Source: a bacterium
GTDB taxonomy: Bacteria > Pseudomonadota > Alphaproteobacteria > Caulobacterales > Hyphomonadaceae
DNA: 64,000 nt
Direction: 5' to 3'
NCBI GenBank assembly: GCA_016125045.1
Contig: WGML01000002.1
Location: forward strand, 1 to 64,000
Shown: positions 1 to 8,090 of the stretch, in pieces
How the letters are laid out: the number at the start of each line of letters is the position of its first letter
Position numbering within the stretch: position 1 is the stretch's first letter
The notes under the pieces: generated by a model
The model's database searches: none
Told to the model about the DNA's origin: nothing
What the model saw: only the letters and a program-made list of their open reading frames with translations
Position numbers and translations under genes: made by a program

Positions 1-211
1 CGTCGCGCAGGACTTCAGCCGGGCGCGGGCGCTTTACCAAAAGGCCTGCGACGGTGGGCAAGCGGCGGGGTGCACCAATCTCGGGTGGTTGTACGGCAAC
101 GGCCGGGGCGTCGCGCAGGACTTCGGCCGGGCGCGGGAGCTCTTCCAAAAGGCCTGCGACGGTGGGGAGGCGCAGGGGTGCAGCAATCTGAAGGCGATCG
201 AGGGGCGGTGA
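1..211 (+). CDS. Sel1-repeat protein, C-terminal fragment (5' end outside window)
   Basis: The reading frame is open from base 2 and ends at the TGA at 209-211, so only about the last 69 residues are visible. They hold one complete and one partial Sel1-like (TPR-related) repeat, recognisable by the alternating ACDGG..AGCTNLGWLY and GRGVAQDF..A segments. Each repeat carries a spaced Cys pair (AC...GC), the pattern of cysteine-rich, often secreted Sel1 proteins of the Hcp type, where the pair forms a disulfide inside each repeat. Such proteins act as protein-protein interaction scaffolds; the partner cannot be guessed. The two repeats are nearly identical at DNA level, suggesting recent duplication. 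The signal peptide and total repeat number lie upstream of the window. Confidence 0.8.
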   Translation, partial: VAQDFSRARALYQKACDGGQAAGCTNLGWLYGNGRGVAQDFGRARELFQKACDGGEAQGCSNLKAIEGR

Positions 212-629
212 GGGCTTGAGGTGGGGCCGCGCGTGTGAGCGCGCCCTCACCCCCGACCCCTCTCCCGTGCGCGGGAGAGGGGAGTGGCGGCGGTGGTTTG
301 GTTCAGTCGTCAAACTGGGTCCCGGATATTTGCTGACGCAAATTCCGGGATGACGGGTTGGGAGGGTTGCAAACAGATTGTCATCCCGGGCGAGGCTTTA
401 GCCGAGACCCGGGATCCAGGGTGGCGATGGAAACAGGAGTCTGGGTCCCGGATATGTGCTGACGCACATTCCGGGATGACAATGGATAGGTTTGGCTTTC
501 CGGGATGACGGGTTGGGAGGGCGGCGGCGGCTTGGCCCCTCACCGCAGGCCCTCACCCCCGGCCCCTCTCCCGCGCGCGGGAGAGGGGAGTGGCGGCGGC
601 GGGTCGGTGCGCCTCCCGACAGGGACGCG
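212..629. repeat. Gene-free spacer made of composite dispersed repeats
   Basis: No convincing gene is present between the Sel1 gene and the NTF2-like gene. The stretch is built from at least three repeat units. Unit A is a C-rich lead followed by a 26-bp palindrome (244-284, imperfect, and 550-590, with a perfect palindrome at 563-588). Unit B starts TCATCCCGGGCGAGGC and ends near GGTGGCGATG (381-430). Unit C starts CTGGGTCCCGGATAT and ends CCGGGATGAC (315-354 and 441-480). A tail GGGTTGGGAGGG follows two of the C-type endings. The same A, B and C units recur at 4893-5182. The structure resembles REP/BIME-type intergenic repeats; short ORFs in it are by-products. Confidence 0.8.
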
Positions 630-1067
630 TCAGCTCTCCGGGGAGATGAAGCTGATCGCGATTTCGCGGCGGCTGATGCGCCAGCCCTCCGGCGTGCGGC
701 GGAAGGCGTCGCGGTATTCTCCCACCATGGACGGCGCCTGGGCGGGCGAGGTGCGGCGGCCGGGCTCGCCATCCTTGCGGTAGAGGGTGAGATAGACGAC
801 GCCGGCGGCGTGGTCCGCGTCGATGACGTCGATGACGCAGGTCGAGCAGACATGCCGCGACATGCGGGCGGTGTTGTCCTGGCGTTTCTGGAAGCCCCGG
901 CGGATGGCGTCCTGTCCGGTCATGGTGTTGTCGCGCGAGGTCCAGACGCCGTCCGCAGTGAACAGGTCGGCGATGCGGGCCGCCTCGCCATGATCGACGA
1001 AGTGGCAGTACTGCATGGTGAGCTTCTCGCAGGCGTGTTCGATCAGCATGCGCTCAAGATCGGTCAT
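630..1067 (-). CDS. NTF2-like / SnoaL-family protein
   Basis: This 145-residue protein has the NTF2/SnoaL cone fold pattern. An N-terminal helical part (LIEHACEKLTMQYCHFVDHG) leads to ARIADLFTADGVWTSR, and a beta-rich second half ends in the typical EYRDAFRRTPEGWRISRREIAI. Proteins of this size and pattern are small-molecule isomerases, hydratases or dehydratases, or ligand-binding proteins, often partnered with SDR enzymes. The ATG at 1067 starts 9 bases after the TGA of the upstream SDR gene, so the two probably form one operon. Substrate is unknown. A longer upstream extension of the frame overlaps the SDR gene and was rejected as a shadow. Confidence 0.85.
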   Translation of the reverse strand: MTDLERMLIEHACEKLTMQYCHFVDHGEAARIADLFTADGVWTSRDNTMTGQDAIRRGFQKRQDNTARMSRHVCSTCVIDVIDADHAAGVVYLTLYRKDGEPGRRTSPAQAPSMVGEYRDAFRRTPEGWRISRREIAISFISPES

Positions 1068-1075
1068 CGGAGGGG

Positions 1076-1792
1076 TCACTCGGTCATGGGTGGATGTTCG
1101 AACAGGCGGTATTCGCGGCGGTTCCAGAAGACCTTGCCGGTCGGCCCGTCGTCGGGGAGCGTGGCGAGCCAGAAACAGCCGGGGTAGACGGCTTCGGGGG
1201 GCTGGAGGTCGGGTGCGCGGTTCATGCCGGTGCGGGTCGGGCCGGGGATCATGCCGTTGACGAGAATGCCGGCGTCGCGGCCCTCGTCGGCGGCGACCCG
1301 GGTGAGCGCGAACATGCCGGCCTTGGCGGCGGCGTAGGACCCCCAGCCCGCGCGCTTCGCCTCCGCGCCGCGCGAGAGCGTGTTGATGATGCGGCCATAG
1401 CGCTGGCGGCGCATCACCGGCATCACCGCGCGCAGACCGTAGAGCGCGCCGGTGAGGTGGCTTGCAAGGCAGTGTTCGAACGCGCCTTCGGGCAAGTCCT
1501 CGATGCGGTCCCCGCCGCCGCCGACGCCCGCATTGTTGAACAGCACGTCGATGCGGCCCGACCCCGCCTCGGCGAAGGCGGCCATGGCGCGCACGTCGTT
1601 GTCGCTGGTGACGTCCGTGCGGAGGATGCGGCAACCCGCATCGGCGAGGGGAATGAGCCCCGCCTCGTTGACATCGGCGGCCACGACATCGGCGCCGTCG
1701 GCGACAAAGCCGAGGGCGAGCGCCCGGCCGATGCCGCTCGCCGCGCCGGTGATGATGATGGTGCGCCCGGAAAGGTCTGATGGGTCCGCCAT
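1076..1792 (-). CDS. Short-chain dehydrogenase/reductase (SDR)
   Basis: This 238-residue classical SDR probably uses NAD(P)H to reduce a carbonyl or oxidise an alcohol. Visible motifs are the cofactor-binding TGAASGIG near residues 15-22, the NNAG-type motif (LFNNAGVGG) near the middle, and the catalytic YxxxK in GSYAAAKAG. The residue aligned with the usual catalytic Ser before the Tyr lies in INTLSRGAE. The ATG at 1792 was chosen because MADPSDLSGRTIIITG is the normal SDR N-terminus; the frame continues upstream but without SDR character. It is followed closely by the NTF2-like gene, a common SDR partner, so the two may act on the same unknown substrate, perhaps a steroid-like or aromatic compound (inference). 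Confidence 0.9.
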   Translation of the reverse strand: MADPSDLSGRTIIITGAASGIGRALALGFVADGADVVAADVNEAGLIPLADAGCRILRTDVTSDNDVRAMAAFAEAGSGRIDVLFNNAGVGGGGDRIEDLPEGAFEHCLASHLTGALYGLRAVMPVMRRQRYGRIINTLSRGAEAKRAGWGSYAAAKAGMFALTRVAADEGRDAGILVNGMIPGPTRTGMNRAPDLQPPEAVYPGCFWLATLPDDGPTGKVFWNRREYRLFEHPPMTE

Positions 1793-1939
1793 GGCGCGCC
1801 TCACTCCAGCGTCCGGCGGACCGCCCGACCGCGGACGGATTGCCGGAAGGCGCACCGAGGCTAGTGTGGGGTGCGGAAAGCTGCAACAAACTTTACGGGC
1901 GTGCAGATGGATCGGCGTGCAGATGAATTTGGGGGGCGG

Positions 1940-3469
1940 ATGAGACGGATGGACCGGATGCGCAAGGTCACGTCGCTGGCCGCGGCGGCGCTGCTTCTGG
2001 CGTCGTGCGTCGCGGGGCAGGCGCCTGAGGAGGCGCCGGAGCAGACACACGTGAGCGAGCCGGCGATCGAGCGTCCGGATGGGGCGTCGATCCCGGCAAG
2101 CCCGGTGGGCGAGGCGCCGACCACCGCCCGGTCAGCGGACGGACGCTGGATCTCCTGGGTGGAGCACATCATCGACGACCGGCTGGACGACGGGTCGCCG
2201 CTCACCGGAGGGGACGGCCTCGTGATGGCGGACCTCGACGGCGACGGCCGCGACGACATCGTGTCGGTGCATGAATCCGACACCGAGTATGACGGCATGC
2301 CGGACGGCTATGTCCGCGTTGCATTCGCAGGCCGTGAGCGCGGCGCGTGGACCAACCGCACGCTGGCGCAGGGCGAGGACGCGGCCGCTCCGGAGGACGC
2401 CGCGATCGCCGACCTGAACGGCGACGGCTTCCCGGATGTGATCGTGGCGTCGGAGCTGGCGCATCTCATCTATCTGCAGAACCCCGGCGGCGCGCGGGCG
2501 CGCAGCGAGGTGTGGCCGCGGCTGATCATTCCGGTGACGAATGATCGCGGCTCGTTTATCCGGGTGTTCTTCGCCGATCTCGACGGGGACGGACGGCTGG
2601 AGGTGACCACCGCGAACAAGGGCGAACAGAACCCGACGCCGCAGTCGGCGCGGCCGTCGCCGATCTCGATCCTGCGGGTGGCGGGCGATCCGCTCAAGGG
2701 CGGCAACTGGAGCGAGCAGAAGCTCGGCGAGTATCTCATTCCGCAGAACGCCCAGCCGGTTGACCTCGACGGCGACGGCGATCTCGACATTGTGGGCGGG
2801 GGGAGGGTGGGGCCGCTGCTCGTCGTGTTCGAGAATCTGGACGGGAAGGCGTTCCGCGAGATCCGGCTTGCGATCGACGGCGCGAAGGCGGGCGGGTTCA
2901 ACCTCGCTTTCTGGGACATGGACGGCGATGGACGCACCGACATCGTCGCGGCGACCGAGCGTGGTCTCGGCTGGCTGAAACAGCCCGCGACGCTCGACGG
3001 CGTGTGGGGGTTCAACCGGATCGGCGATTTCGGGCCGGACGCGATGACGGCGGTCGCGCTCGCCGACATCGACGGCGACGGCGACCTCGATGCGGTGTCC
3101 GGCGGCTACAGCCGGGGCCCGCGCGACCACGATGAGCCGGACCTTGCGCTCGACACGCCGATGGGACGCATTGGCTGGTTCGAGAACCCCGGCGTGGGGG
3201 CGAATGCGGGCGATGCGGGCTGGCGTCGCCACGATGTGTCCCGGCGCCAGAGGGGCATGTTCGACGCCTTCATCGGACGCGACATGGACGGCGACGGCGA
3301 CATGGATCTCGTCGGCACGCGCGGCAATTCAAATCCCTATGACGGCGTGTTCTGGCTGGAGCAGGTGCGCTCGGCGGCGCCGCTGCAGGTGTTCACCCGG
3401 GCGCGGCGCGACGACAGCCCCGAAATGCCGCCGCCGCCCGCGGCGTCGTCCGGTGCGCCGGGGCGCTGA
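1940..3469 (+). CDS. FG-GAP/VCBS-repeat lipoprotein
   Basis: This 509-residue exported protein begins with a charged n-region and a hydrophobic stretch ending in LLASC, a lipobox with Cys23 as the predicted lipidated residue. The body carries seven calcium-loop motifs of the type DxDGDGxxD: MADLDGDGRDDI, IADLNGDGFPDV, FADLDGDGRLEV, PVDLDGDGDLDI, FWDMDGDGRTDI, LADIDGDGDLDA and GRDMDGDGDMDL. This is the integrin-alpha/VCBS type of seven-bladed beta-propeller with one Ca2+ loop per blade. Such proteins usually bind carbohydrate or protein at the surface or in the periplasm. The ATG at 1940 follows a G-rich Shine-Dalgarno-like run. Its TGA overlaps the ATG of the HupE-like gene, so the two are translationally coupled. 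Confidence 0.85.
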   Translation: MRRMDRMRKVTSLAAAALLLASCVAGQAPEEAPEQTHVSEPAIERPDGASIPASPVGEAPTTARSADGRWISWVEHIIDDRLDDGSPLTGGDGLVMADLDGDGRDDIVSVHESDTEYDGMPDGYVRVAFAGRERGAWTNRTLAQGEDAAAPEDAAIADLNGDGFPDVIVASELAHLIYLQNPGGARARSEVWPRLIIPVTNDRGSFIRVFFADLDGDGRLEVTTANKGEQNPTPQSARPSPISILRVAGDPLKGGNWSEQKLGEYLIPQNAQPVDLDGDGDLDIVGGGRVGPLLVVFENLDGKAFREIRLAIDGAKAGGFNLAFWDMDGDGRTDIVAATERGLGWLKQPATLDGVWGFNRIGDFGPDAMTAVALADIDGDGDLDAVSGGYSRGPRDHDEPDLALDTPMGRIGWFENPGVGANAGDAGWRRHDVSRRQRGMFDAFIGRDMDGDGDMDLVGTRGNSNPYDGVFWLEQVRSAAPLQVFTRARRDDSPEMPPPPAASSGAPGR

Positions 3470-4647
3470 TGATGCGATGGGCGCAGCTTTGGGGGCGGGC
3501 GGGCGCGCTGCTCTGCGCGGCGGCGTTTGGCATGCTGGCGGCGGCGCCGGCGGCGATGGCCCACAACCAGACCTACGCCGTCGCACAGATCGATGTCGCC
3601 GAAGACCGAACGGTGCGCATCGCGCTCAGCTTCCATGTCGCCGCCTTCCTGATGGGCGAGGCGCAGGGGCATCTCGGCGCCGAGGCGCGAGCCGACTGGG
3701 CGGACGCGACGGACGCGGACCTCGCAGACATCGTGGCGGCGGGGAGCGCGTATCTGCGCGAACATTTGGAGGTCTATTCCGACGGCGACCCCGCGCCGAT
3801 CGAGGCGGTGGCGTTCCCGGACCTGACGACCCTGCGGGCGGACGGGCTCGTCCCGGAAGCGGAGGCGCGGCCGTCCGCGCCGGTGACGATCCAGGCGCGG
3901 CTCGGACCGGGCGCGAGCACGTTCGCCTTCGCGGCGCCGCCGGAGTTCGCCGAGACGCTGATGAGCGTCGAGGACTGGCGCGGCGCGCGGATCGCCCAGT
4001 CGCTGTCGTCCGGCCAGCGCAGCCATCCCTTCGTGCTCGGGCGCGAGGCCGGGCGCGGCGAGGTGCTGGTGGCCGTACCGGCGTGGGCGGCGGCGGCGGC
4101 GCAGTTCGGCTGGCTCGGTTTCGTGCACATCCTGCCGCGGGGGCTCGATCATATTCTTTTCGTGCTGGCGCTGTTCCTGCTTGCGCCGTCCTGGCGACCG
4201 CTGGCTTTCCAGGTGACGGCGTTCACGCTCGCGCACTCGGTGACGCTGGCGCTCGGGGTGCTCGGGATCGTCGAGGCGCCGGCGCTGATCGTCGAGCCGC
4301 TGATCGCGCTCTCGATCGTGGCGATGGCCCTCGACAATGTGCGCGGCGGGCGGCTTCAGCCCTGGCGGCCGGCGGTGGTGTTCGGCTTCGGCCTGCTGCA
4401 TGGGCTTGGGTTTGCGAATGTGCTGAAGGGGCTTGGCCTTCCGCGGGGCGAGGAGGCGGCGGCGCTCGTCAGCTTCAATGTCGGCGTCGAGCTGGGCCAG
4501 CTTTCGGTGCTGGCGCTCGCTTTCCTGGCGGTGGGCTGGTTCATCCGGCGGGAGTGGTTCCGGGCGCGGATCGCGGTTCCGGCGTCGCTTGCGATTGCGG
4601 GAATTGGCGCGTGGTGGACGATCGAGCGGGTGGCGGCGAACCTTTGA
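3469..4647 (+). CDS. HupE/UreJ-family membrane protein
   Basis: This 392-residue protein has a cleavable signal peptide (to about AAMA-HNQTY), a periplasmic domain of about 190 residues, and a C-terminal block of about six transmembrane helices. The block begins GFVHILPRGLDHILFVLALF and continues FTLAHSVTLALGVLG and GLLHGLGFANVLKGLGLP. The repeated His residues in the helices (HILPRGLDH, AHS, LHGLGFA) are the hallmark of the HupE/UreJ family, linked with nickel or cobalt handling when next to hydrogenase or urease genes. No such genes are nearby, so the substrate is uncertain. Its start codon overlaps the stop of the FG-GAP lipoprotein, suggesting one envelope unit. Confidence 0.85.
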   Translation: MMRWAQLWGRAGALLCAAAFGMLAAAPAAMAHNQTYAVAQIDVAEDRTVRIALSFHVAAFLMGEAQGHLGAEARADWADATDADLADIVAAGSAYLREHLEVYSDGDPAPIEAVAFPDLTTLRADGLVPEAEARPSAPVTIQARLGPGASTFAFAAPPEFAETLMSVEDWRGARIAQSLSSGQRSHPFVLGREAGRGEVLVAVPAWAAAAAQFGWLGFVHILPRGLDHILFVLALFLLAPSWRPLAFQVTAFTLAHSVTLALGVLGIVEAPALIVEPLIALSIVAMALDNVRGGRLQPWRPAVVFGFGLLHGLGFANVLKGLGLPRGEEAAALVSFNVGVELGQLSVLALAFLAVGWFIRREWFRARIAVPASLAIAGIGAWWTIERVAANL

Positions 4648-5185
4648 GGGGGGGTGGGGCCGCGCACGTGAGCGCCCCCCTCCGCTTCGCCCTGCAGGCT
4701 CAGCACCCGGCCCTTCGCTTGCGCTGCGGGCCTCCTTCGCGGCGATTGCATGCGATCGCTGACCGCTACGGAGCCCCCGTTAAAGGGGGAGGATGGCTGC
4801 GGCGGTGGTGTTGCTTCTTGTCCTCCCCCGTGAACGGGGGAAGTGGTCGAGCGGAGCGAGGGGGTGGAGGCTTGTGGCCCCTCACCAAAAGGCCCTCACC
4901 CCCGGCCCCTCTCCCGCGCGCGGGAGAGGGGGGTGCGGCGGCGGGCTGGGCTCCGGCTCGGAGCTGGGCTCAGTCCGGGGTGACTATCGCTTCGGTCGGC
5001 GCCGACAACAGCGGACCGTCATCCCGGGCGAGGCGTTAGCCGAGACCCGGGACCCAGGGTGGCGATGTAAACAGGCGGCTGGGTCCCGGATATTTGCTGA
5101 CGCAAATTCCGGGGTGACAGGTTGGGAGGGCGTCGCGGCCCGAGCCCTCACCCCCGGCTCCTCTCCCCGTGGGAGAGGGGGGCGA
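4648..5185. repeat. Gene-free spacer with composite dispersed repeats (second copy)
   Basis: This 538-base spacer holds no supportable gene. Its left part contains two short hairpins 51 bases apart: CCCCC-GTTAAA-GGGGG at 4774-4789 and CCCCCG-TGAA-CGGGGG at 4825-4840. The second is followed by GAAGTGGTCGAGCGGAGCGA, which looks like a dispersed-repeat core. The right part repeats the units seen at 212-629: unit A at 4893-4933, with a perfect 26-bp palindrome at 4906-4931; unit B at 5019-5067; unit C at 5079-5118 with the AGGTTGGGAGGG tail; and a degenerate unit A at 5144-5182. The last unit ends just before the stop codon of the DUF3604 gene and could act as a transcription end signal. Confidence 0.8.
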
Positions 5186-7831
5186 TTACTGCGTCTGGCG
5201 CGAGAAGCCGCCGACCCAGACCGGGCTCGTCCACGCCATGGCGCCGTCGGTCTGGGTGACGCGGACGAAGTAGGTGTCGTCGGCGACCGCCGGCGTGGGG
5301 TCGGTCCATGCGATCGAGCGGTCCATCGCGGGCTCGGGTCCGATGGTCCGCAGGGTGACGCGGTCGTCGAACACCGCGCCCGGGGTGGTCTGGACGAAGA
5401 CGCCCTCCTTCAGCCGCGCGGCGGGGAGCGACACTTTCATGGCGGGGTAGGTGACGGGCGTCGCGACCTGGAGCGGGGTGCCGGATTCGTTCGCGGACCG
5501 AAGGTCGATCTCGATGACGGCGTTGCGGCTCATGCGGTCGAGATCGATATAGATCACCTGTTCATTGCCGCGCGTGCCGAGATCGAAGTCGAGCGTGTCG
5601 GCGGCGGCGCCCTTGCGGACATATTCCGACAGCACGTTGGTGACGCCGGGGGCCGAGAAGCTCTCGATCTTCGCGCCCTTCACGGTGAGCGTCCCGGCCC
5701 AGGGCCGCCAGCCGCGGCCGTTGTCGCGGATCTTCGGATCGGTTTCGGAGGCGAAGCTGACCGCGACGCGGTTTGAACGGCCGGTGCGGTCGGTGAGATA
5801 GTCCTCGGTGTGGACGGGCTGGCCATTCTTGACGACGACGATCGAGGCGATGGGAGCCGTGCCGATGGCCCGCAGCTTGACGTCGCGCTTGTCGGTCATG
5901 TCCACCCGCTCGCCGAAGGAGCCGCCGGCGACGTCATAGTCGAGGATGATGCGTTCGCCGGTCGTGGCGTAGGTGCGCCGCGCCTTCATGGCGTCGAAGA
6001 TGAGATCGCGGTCCTTTCCGGGCGCCACCACCGCGGCGAGGCCGGAACGGTTGGACAGGCCGTCGCCGGAAAGCGGCGCGGCGTAGCCCGGATGCGAGAG
6101 ATGGTCGTCTGACGCGGCGATGAAGCCGACCTCATGGCCCTGATCAAGATAACGCTGGCCGAACCACTCGAACGTGCCGTGCAGCGACATGATCTCGACG
6201 AGCGTTCCCATCTCGCGGTCGCTGACGCGGTATTCGCCGGTCTGGTGGGCGTGCGGGATGACGAGAACGTCCTTCGGATCATTGTCCCGCCGCAGGCAGG
6301 CATAGAGTTCGGTGAGGGTGGGGCAGCGCTGCCGGGCCGAGCGGCTGCGCCCCTCCGGCGACCGGAAGAAGACGTTGTGGTGGCCGCCATAGGTGGTCGG
6401 CGTCGTCCACTCATAGGCGAGGAAGGTTAGGAATTCGCCAGGCTTGTCGTACTTTTTCGCCGCGGTGCGGAGCTGCTCCCACTCCCAGTCGTCCATCCAG
6501 AGGTCGTGCTCCGACATGCCGAGGAAGTCGAGCCGGGCGTCGTCGCGGCCGAAGGTGTAGAAGAAGTCGATCGAGCCCTGGCCTTCGGCGAAGGCGGAAT
6601 GGGCGTGGGTCTCGCCCCAGAAGACGCCCGGATGATCGCCCTCGCGCACCCAGATCGGGTTGGTGTCGCCGGTGATGCGCCCGTCGGCGGAACGGAAGGT
6701 GATCCGCTTCACGCCGGGTTCGGAGAAGGCGAGCCCCTCGACCAGGGTGATCGCCTTGTCGCCGGCGGGGATGCGCTGGCGCAATTCGCCGTTGACGAAG
6801 AGGTCGTAGGCGGGCTGCGGGCCGGTTGCGCGGTTCTTGTACTGGTCCTCGCCGCGCACCGAGATCGTGACCGGCTGGCCGACTCTTGCGATCGACGGAG
6901 CAAATCCCTTCACGCGCGCGACGGGACCGCCCTCGATCGAGAAGGCGATATCGGGCAGGCTGATCGCAGGCGAGTTGGCGGTGAAGCTGACGTAGAGCGG
7001 AATGCGCAAGCCGTCATTGCCGAAGGTCTGCATCTGGAAGCCCGGCCCGCCGCGCGACCGGTCGCCGATGGTGATCGTCACGATGTCACCGGAACGCAGC
7101 TCGCCGCCCGTCACCCGGAAGAAGGGCATGTCGACGCCGCCGCGGAAGCCACCGAACATGCCGGCCAGATTTTCGGTCGACGGCTCGAGCCGCACGCCGG
7201 ACCGGTTGACCGACGCGCTGACATAGTTCGCGCCCGCGGGGTCGGAGGTCTGGTAGACGCCTTGGTTCGACATGAAGTGGCGGCCGAGCAGAAGCCCGCC
7301 GCCCGCGGAAATGGGCTTTGAGCCGACCGTGTAGGTGAGGGCGATCGTCTGCATCGATCCCGGCGCGAAGGGCCCCGTCGTCGAACTCGTGAGCGTCCCG
7401 CGGGCGTCCGGCTGTTCCTCATAGAGCGTGAGTTCGCGGATGTAGTCGTCGAGCGCGTTGAGCGCCGCCCGGCCCGGGGGCCCAGGCTGGGTGATGGTCG
7501 CGACCGATTGCGGCATGTTCACCGGGATCGACCTGCCGGTGAGGGCGTAGGCGTTGAGCCAGTCATAGAGGACGAGCGCGCGTTCGTCGGCGTTCGCCGG
7601 GGTCGAAGGCGCGGCGGCGAGGTCGGCCTTGAGGGCTTCGACCCTGGCCCGCAGCACCGGAGAGAGGTATTCGGGGATTTTCACATTGGCGGGTTGCAGG
7701 GCCGCGCTCGCGACGGGCGGGGCCGGCGAGGCGTCGGGGTCCCTCGCGGTGAGGCTGGAGCAGGTGGCGGCGAGGATGAGCGCCCCGAAAAACACCGCGC
7801 CATAGGTGAAGCTGCGTGCGTCGATCCGCAT
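5186..7831 (-). CDS. DUF3604-domain protein (predicted exported PHP-like metal hydrolase)
   Basis: This 881-residue protein has an N-terminal signal-like hydrophobic segment (GAVFFGALILAATCSS; the Cys may be lipidated). A large beta-rich N-terminal half precedes a C-terminal region typical of DUF3604. Metal-ligand-like motifs are GETHAHSAF near residue 407, FLGMSEHDLW near 437, GGHHNVFF near 485 and IPHAHQTG near 524. These His/Asp clusters resemble PHP-type phosphoesterases, but no substrate is established for the family as far as I know. The ATG at 7831 is preceded by GGGAGG on the minus strand. The gene is divergent from a complete peptide-type ABC importer, so it may process a compound for that importer (inference). 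Confidence 0.88.
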   Translation of the reverse strand: MRIDARSFTYGAVFFGALILAATCSSLTARDPDASPAPPVASAALQPANVKIPEYLSPVLRARVEALKADLAAAPSTPANADERALVLYDWLNAYALTGRSIPVNMPQSVATITQPGPPGRAALNALDDYIRELTLYEEQPDARGTLTSSTTGPFAPGSMQTIALTYTVGSKPISAGGGLLLGRHFMSNQGVYQTSDPAGANYVSASVNRSGVRLEPSTENLAGMFGGFRGGVDMPFFRVTGGELRSGDIVTITIGDRSRGGPGFQMQTFGNDGLRIPLYVSFTANSPAISLPDIAFSIEGGPVARVKGFAPSIARVGQPVTISVRGEDQYKNRATGPQPAYDLFVNGELRQRIPAGDKAITLVEGLAFSEPGVKRITFRSADGRITGDTNPIWVREGDHPGVFWGETHAHSAFAEGQGSIDFFYTFGRDDARLDFLGMSEHDLWMDDWEWEQLRTAAKKYDKPGEFLTFLAYEWTTPTTYGGHHNVFFRSPEGRSRSARQRCPTLTELYACLRRDNDPKDVLVIPHAHQTGEYRVSDREMGTLVEIMSLHGTFEWFGQRYLDQGHEVGFIAASDDHLSHPGYAAPLSGDGLSNRSGLAAVVAPGKDRDLIFDAMKARRTYATTGERIILDYDVAGGSFGERVDMTDKRDVKLRAIGTAPIASIVVVKNGQPVHTEDYLTDRTGRSNRVAVSFASETDPKIRDNGRGWRPWAGTLTVKGAKIESFSAPGVTNVLSEYVRKGAAADTLDFDLGTRGNEQVIYIDLDRMSRNAVIEIDLRSANESGTPLQVATPVTYPAMKVSLPAARLKEGVFVQTTPGAVFDDRVTLRTIGPEPAMDRSIAWTDPTPAVADDTYFVRVTQTDGAMAWTSPVWVGGFSRQTQ

Positions 7832-8090
7832 GTCCGGCCCTCCCAGGCGCCACCCGGTCTCCGTCGGTGAGCGGCTGTCGGCGGGACCTCCCGCAGCGCC
7901 GTCATCCCGGAGATGTTTAACTGAACGTATAGTCGGGTTCCGGGGTGCACGCAGCTGTTTTTTGTGAGACAGTTTCGGCTGAAGACGGATGAAGAGCGCC
8001 GCAAGAGCGCGATCAGGGAGGGAGCAGGAGACGGATGCCGGACGGCCCCGCGCGCAACGGACCCTCGACGCACGCCGGGTGTGACGGCTG

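Noticed and set aside
284..508. Short open frames inside the repeat spacer at 212-629
   Set aside because: They translate repeat units (the same peptide fragments recur near 5050-5100), so they are by-products of the repeats.
630..1889. A single 419-codon protein spanning the NTF2-like and SDR region on the minus strand
   Set aside because: Only the last 145 codons carry domain sequence; the rest overlaps the SDR gene in another frame and is Arg/His-rich.
2132..3232. A 366-codon open frame antisense to the FG-GAP lipoprotein
   Set aside because: It mirrors the DGDG repeats on the other strand and has no signal, motif or ribosome site of its own.
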